DNA of 64,000 nt. It comes from Owenia fusiformis (lineage: Eukaryota > Annelida > Polychaeta > Sabellida > Oweniidae). The stretch is taken from the NCBI GenBank assembly GCA_903813345.2, contig CAIIXF020000003.1, positions 10,742,931 to 10,806,930 on the forward strand, given 5' to 3'. Below are positions 61,019 to 64,000 of the stretch, in pieces (the first letter of the stretch is position 1; each line of letters opens with the position of its first letter). The notes beneath the pieces were generated by a model, which was not told where the DNA came from, did no database searches, and saw only the letters and a list, made by a program, of their open reading frames with translations. The translations under genes and the position numbers were made by a program.

Positions 61019-62340
61019 AAGGCATTTACATTGACAAAATGTCACCACCTAGTTCAATCTTAAGTCGGATTTGAACTTCCGGGAACTTGTAGTGATTTTG
61101 AAAAATAAATTGGTCAATTTGAAGCAAGTTGAAAAAATACCTTTTTTTGACCTTGAGAAGGTCATTGAAGGTAAAATCTTTTTTGACCTTGAGAATGTCA
61201 TTGAAGGTCAAATCTATAGCCAGAACTGAACTTTTGAGAACTTGTAGATGATTTTGAAAAGAATTGGTCAATTTGAAGCAAGTTGAAAAAATACCTTTTT
61301 GACCTTTCTTTGACCTTGAGAAGGTCAAAACTTAAATCTAAAGTCAGTTTGAACTTCTGATAACTTGTAGATGATTTTGAAAAAATATTTGGTCAATTTT
61401 AAGCAAGTTGAAAAAATACCTTTTTGACATTTTTTTTTAACTTTTTGACCTTGAAAAGGTCATTGAAGTTCAAATCTTAAATGTAAAATCAGATTTGAAC
61501 TTCCGAAAACGTGTGGATGATTTAGAAAAAATTGAAATCAGTCTAAACAGTAGTTATTATTAAGTTATTAGAAGTTTTAAGAATTTGTTACAGACACCAA
61601 CTGCTGCCCGCCGACCACCACCCGCCACCTATCTATTGCCGACCACCACCCGCCACCCATCTATTGCCAACCACCACCCGCCACCCATCTATTGCCAACC
61701 ACCACCTGCCACCCATCTATTGCCAACCACCAACTGCCACCCATCTAATGCCAACCACCACCTGCCACCTATCTATTGCCAACCACCAACCGCCACCCAT
61801 CTATTGCCGACAACCACCCGCCACCCATCTATTGCCAACCACCACCCGCCACCCATCTATTGCCGACCACCACCCGCCACCCATCTGTTGCCAACCACCA
61901 CCCATCTATTGCCAACCACCACCCGCCACCCATCTATTGCCGACCACCAACCGCCACCTACTATTGCCAACCACCACCTGCCACCTGTCTATTGCCAACC
62001 AACAACCGCCACCCATCTATTGCCGACCACCAACCGCCACCCATCTATTGCCGACCACCAACCGCCACCCATCTATTGCTGACCACCACCCGCCACCCAT
62101 CTATTGCCGACCACCACCTGCCACCCATCTATTGCCAACCACCACCCGCCCCCATCTATTGCCAACCACCACCCACCACCCATCTATTGCCAACCACCAC
62201 CTGCCACCCATCTATTTCCAACCACCACCCGCCACCCATCTATTGCCAACCACCAACCGCCGCCAATAAAAACGGAGACCATAACAATATGTCACCACTT
62301 CTTGGTCAATATCATTTTGGGTAAAGAGATTATGTTATAA
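61019..62340 (+). repeat. GACCTT-family repeat carrying a 28-bp minisatellite
   Basis: It starts GGCATTTACATTGACAAAAT then GTCACCACCTAG. Three to four GACCTTGAGAAGGTCATTGA blocks run to about 61560. Then 61610-62262 holds about 23 copies of a 28-bp unit CCAACCACCACCCGCCACCC then ATCTATTG. Three long plus-strand ORFs (165-201 residues) are the same repeat read in three frames; the unit lacks stop codons in every frame. A relative at 46129-46610 has the flanks but no expansion. Confidence 0.85.
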
Positions 62341-63750
62341 GTGTCCAATAGGGGACAGTCAAAACTATTAGGGGGACAATCAAAACCAAGATCCCTAGAA
62401 TTAACTATCCATTTAACTGTAACTAACTTAAAACTGTTTATCCAGAATCTTTACGATAAGAGACAACAAAAGCTGGTTCTAAGATATCATGATTGAGACC
62501 ATAACTTCTCTTTTCAGTTCTGACTATTATTTACAATATTTGCATCAATATATTGAACTGTGGTTTTTTTCTCCAGGACTTGCTACCTCAAGTTATGCAT
62601 ATCTGTATGAAGAGATTTCATTCCTCAAGAACACAAGAAAATCTTAAAAAATACATTTATAAACCAATGATTCCCATTTCAACATATGTTCCATTTAGGC
62701 TGTAAATCACAAATAAGAGATATGGATGCTTTTAACCTTATCTTACAAATGTCTAGCACTAATAAAAGCATTTCAGTCTTCAAGAGATAATTAGGTCATT
62801 GAATTGGTCAGTTTCAGGAAATTGATAAAACATCTCAACATCATAGAAAATCAAGACAGAGTGAACAGGATCACACCCGTGAATAGAATAGACAGTTTTC
62901 AGGACAGAAATCCAAAATGGCCAACCTAACATTTACCCAGACTGCCCAAAACTAAGCGGTTCTAATCTTTCATGGTAGAACTCTCCTTGCTTTTTGTTCT
63001 TCTGTTCCCCCCTCCTTTTTGTTTTTTAATGAAATTCTGGTGACCAGTTCATGGTATTTTATTCATGTTAAATGAATGTGTTCCTTTGAAAATAGGTTTT
63101 TGATTGATTTAAAGTGACAGAATGTTAGTAAGTGGCACATTGTGGCACATTTGAGGGATGCAACTGTTAACTGGCAAGAACTGCATTGAATCTCCCTTTA
63201 AATTAATAGATATGTAGCAATTTAGGTTGAATCAGCAGAGTTTAGATCGTTGTCTCCAGTAGTTAAGGGGTTAATTTACAAAACTTCAATATATCATACA
63301 AAAAGACATGTGAATTAAATACATATTTTTGAAATTCATTGACAAATGTGGTTTCTATATGTACATCTTTAAATGATCAATATTGACCATCAAAACAATT
63401 TCCCATGATTTGCTAAATATAGAAAGTATTATATGGTTATATAGCTAACATATCAGGAATGAAATAGTCTGGCGAGGAATATTCCTTTAATTTGTTTTTT
63501 CACAATTATGTATTTTGCTTGTATCTATGATAACATGTATGTTCAATATAAAGCTACAGGAAACTGTAAGTGTGAAGTGATACTATTATCAAGCTGTTTC
63601 TTACTGCTATATCTAAATTTTTCCAACAATCTAAGGAACCAACAATTAAAGACTTACTTAATGATGTACTTATCTTGCCACCAGCCAATTTCTACAAATA
63701 ACCGATTTTTCTTCTAAGATACTATTAAAATGAAAGAAAATACCAAAGAT
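62341..63750. other. Upstream ADAMTS intron, no exon found
   Basis: 62900-62960 is one AATCCAAAATGGCCAACCTA monomer related to 29940-30930. The rest is unassigned AT-rich sequence. I looked on the minus strand for HExxHxxGxxH-type or disintegrin coding sequence and saw none. Confidence 0.4.
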
Positions 63751-64000
63751 AGAACTAGAAAACAGCAACTCCATGGAATAACAAAGTCCACTAACAGAAT
63801 ATAGTTAAATAAATCATTTTGGACATTATATGATAGAGATAACCAGAAAGTAGTGGAGTAGTATTGTTTCCTTTAGGCAAAATGATGTGTGCTAAAATTT
63901 GAACCAAATCCTTAAGCTGTTTTTTGTGTTGTCAAAGATTAATTTTTTTTAACAAATAATGGTGGCCATTTTCAATGGAGTAGTCATCTGAAAAATCCTT
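63751..64000 (+). repeat. Start of a GGGATAAT-family copy, cut by the window edge
   Basis: ACTAGAAAACAGCAACTCCA then TGGAATAACAAAGTCC is the family start. AAATTTGAACCAAATCC and ATGGTGGCCATTTTC monomer words follow. Confidence 0.55.

Noticed and set aside
61585-62340. Four overlapping ORFs rich in Pro/His/Thr (up to 201 codons)
   Set aside because: All are the stop-free 28-bp minisatellite read in different frames.
60091-64000. Search for upstream metalloprotease exons
   Set aside because: No minus-strand segment with zinc-site or disintegrin features and splice sites was found; they must lie outside the window.

Overview
This window is nuclear DNA from an animal, most likely a marine invertebrate. 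It is AT-rich, and the only intact coding content is a multi-exon gene with GT-AG introns of 0.2 to 7 kb, packed with short non-autonomous repeats. The phylum cannot be fixed from the sequence alone. There are no bacterial operons, rRNA, tRNA or CRISPR arrays.

The one real gene lies on the minus strand between 60090 and 16254. It is the 3' part of a secreted ADAMTS-family protein that resembles vertebrate ADAMTS16/ADAMTS18. I assembled 14 exons by hand from splice sites. They join without a frame break into 693 codons (2079 nt) including the stop. In order they encode the end of the disintegrin-like module, the central thrombospondin type 1 repeat (TSR1), the cysteine-rich module, the spacer, TSR2 to TSR6 and a PLAC domain. 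The signal peptide, prodomain, zinc metalloprotease domain and first part of the disintegrin module must lie beyond base 64000, because the intron upstream of 60090 runs off the window.

Layout from left to right: 1-16253 is downstream of the gene and holds LINE remnants, several terminal-inverted-repeat (TIR) elements and foldback elements, with no convincing host gene. 16254-36205 carries the PLAC and TSR6 to TSR2 exons, separated by introns full of repeats. These include a TIR element with 15-bp tandem units at 26469-27692 and a 3.4 kb foldback element that nearly fills one intron (32130-35509). 36206-39510 is an intron made almost wholly of a 66-bp minisatellite whose unit matches the intron/exon junction next to it. 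39511-52843 holds the spacer, cysteine-rich and TSR1 exons, with intronic arrays of a roughly 150-bp monomer. 52844-64000 is intron sequence around the single disintegrin-module exon, with several tandem arrays.

The most notable signals are: the exon-derived minisatellite; a set of TIR elements that each repeat one short word (AAAGCG, ACGCTCC, CGTTC, CCGAAACCCAGTT, GGTCGGT, CCGGCCG); three elements flanked by perfect 9-bp direct repeats; and several insertions whose order can be read from the repeats they interrupt.
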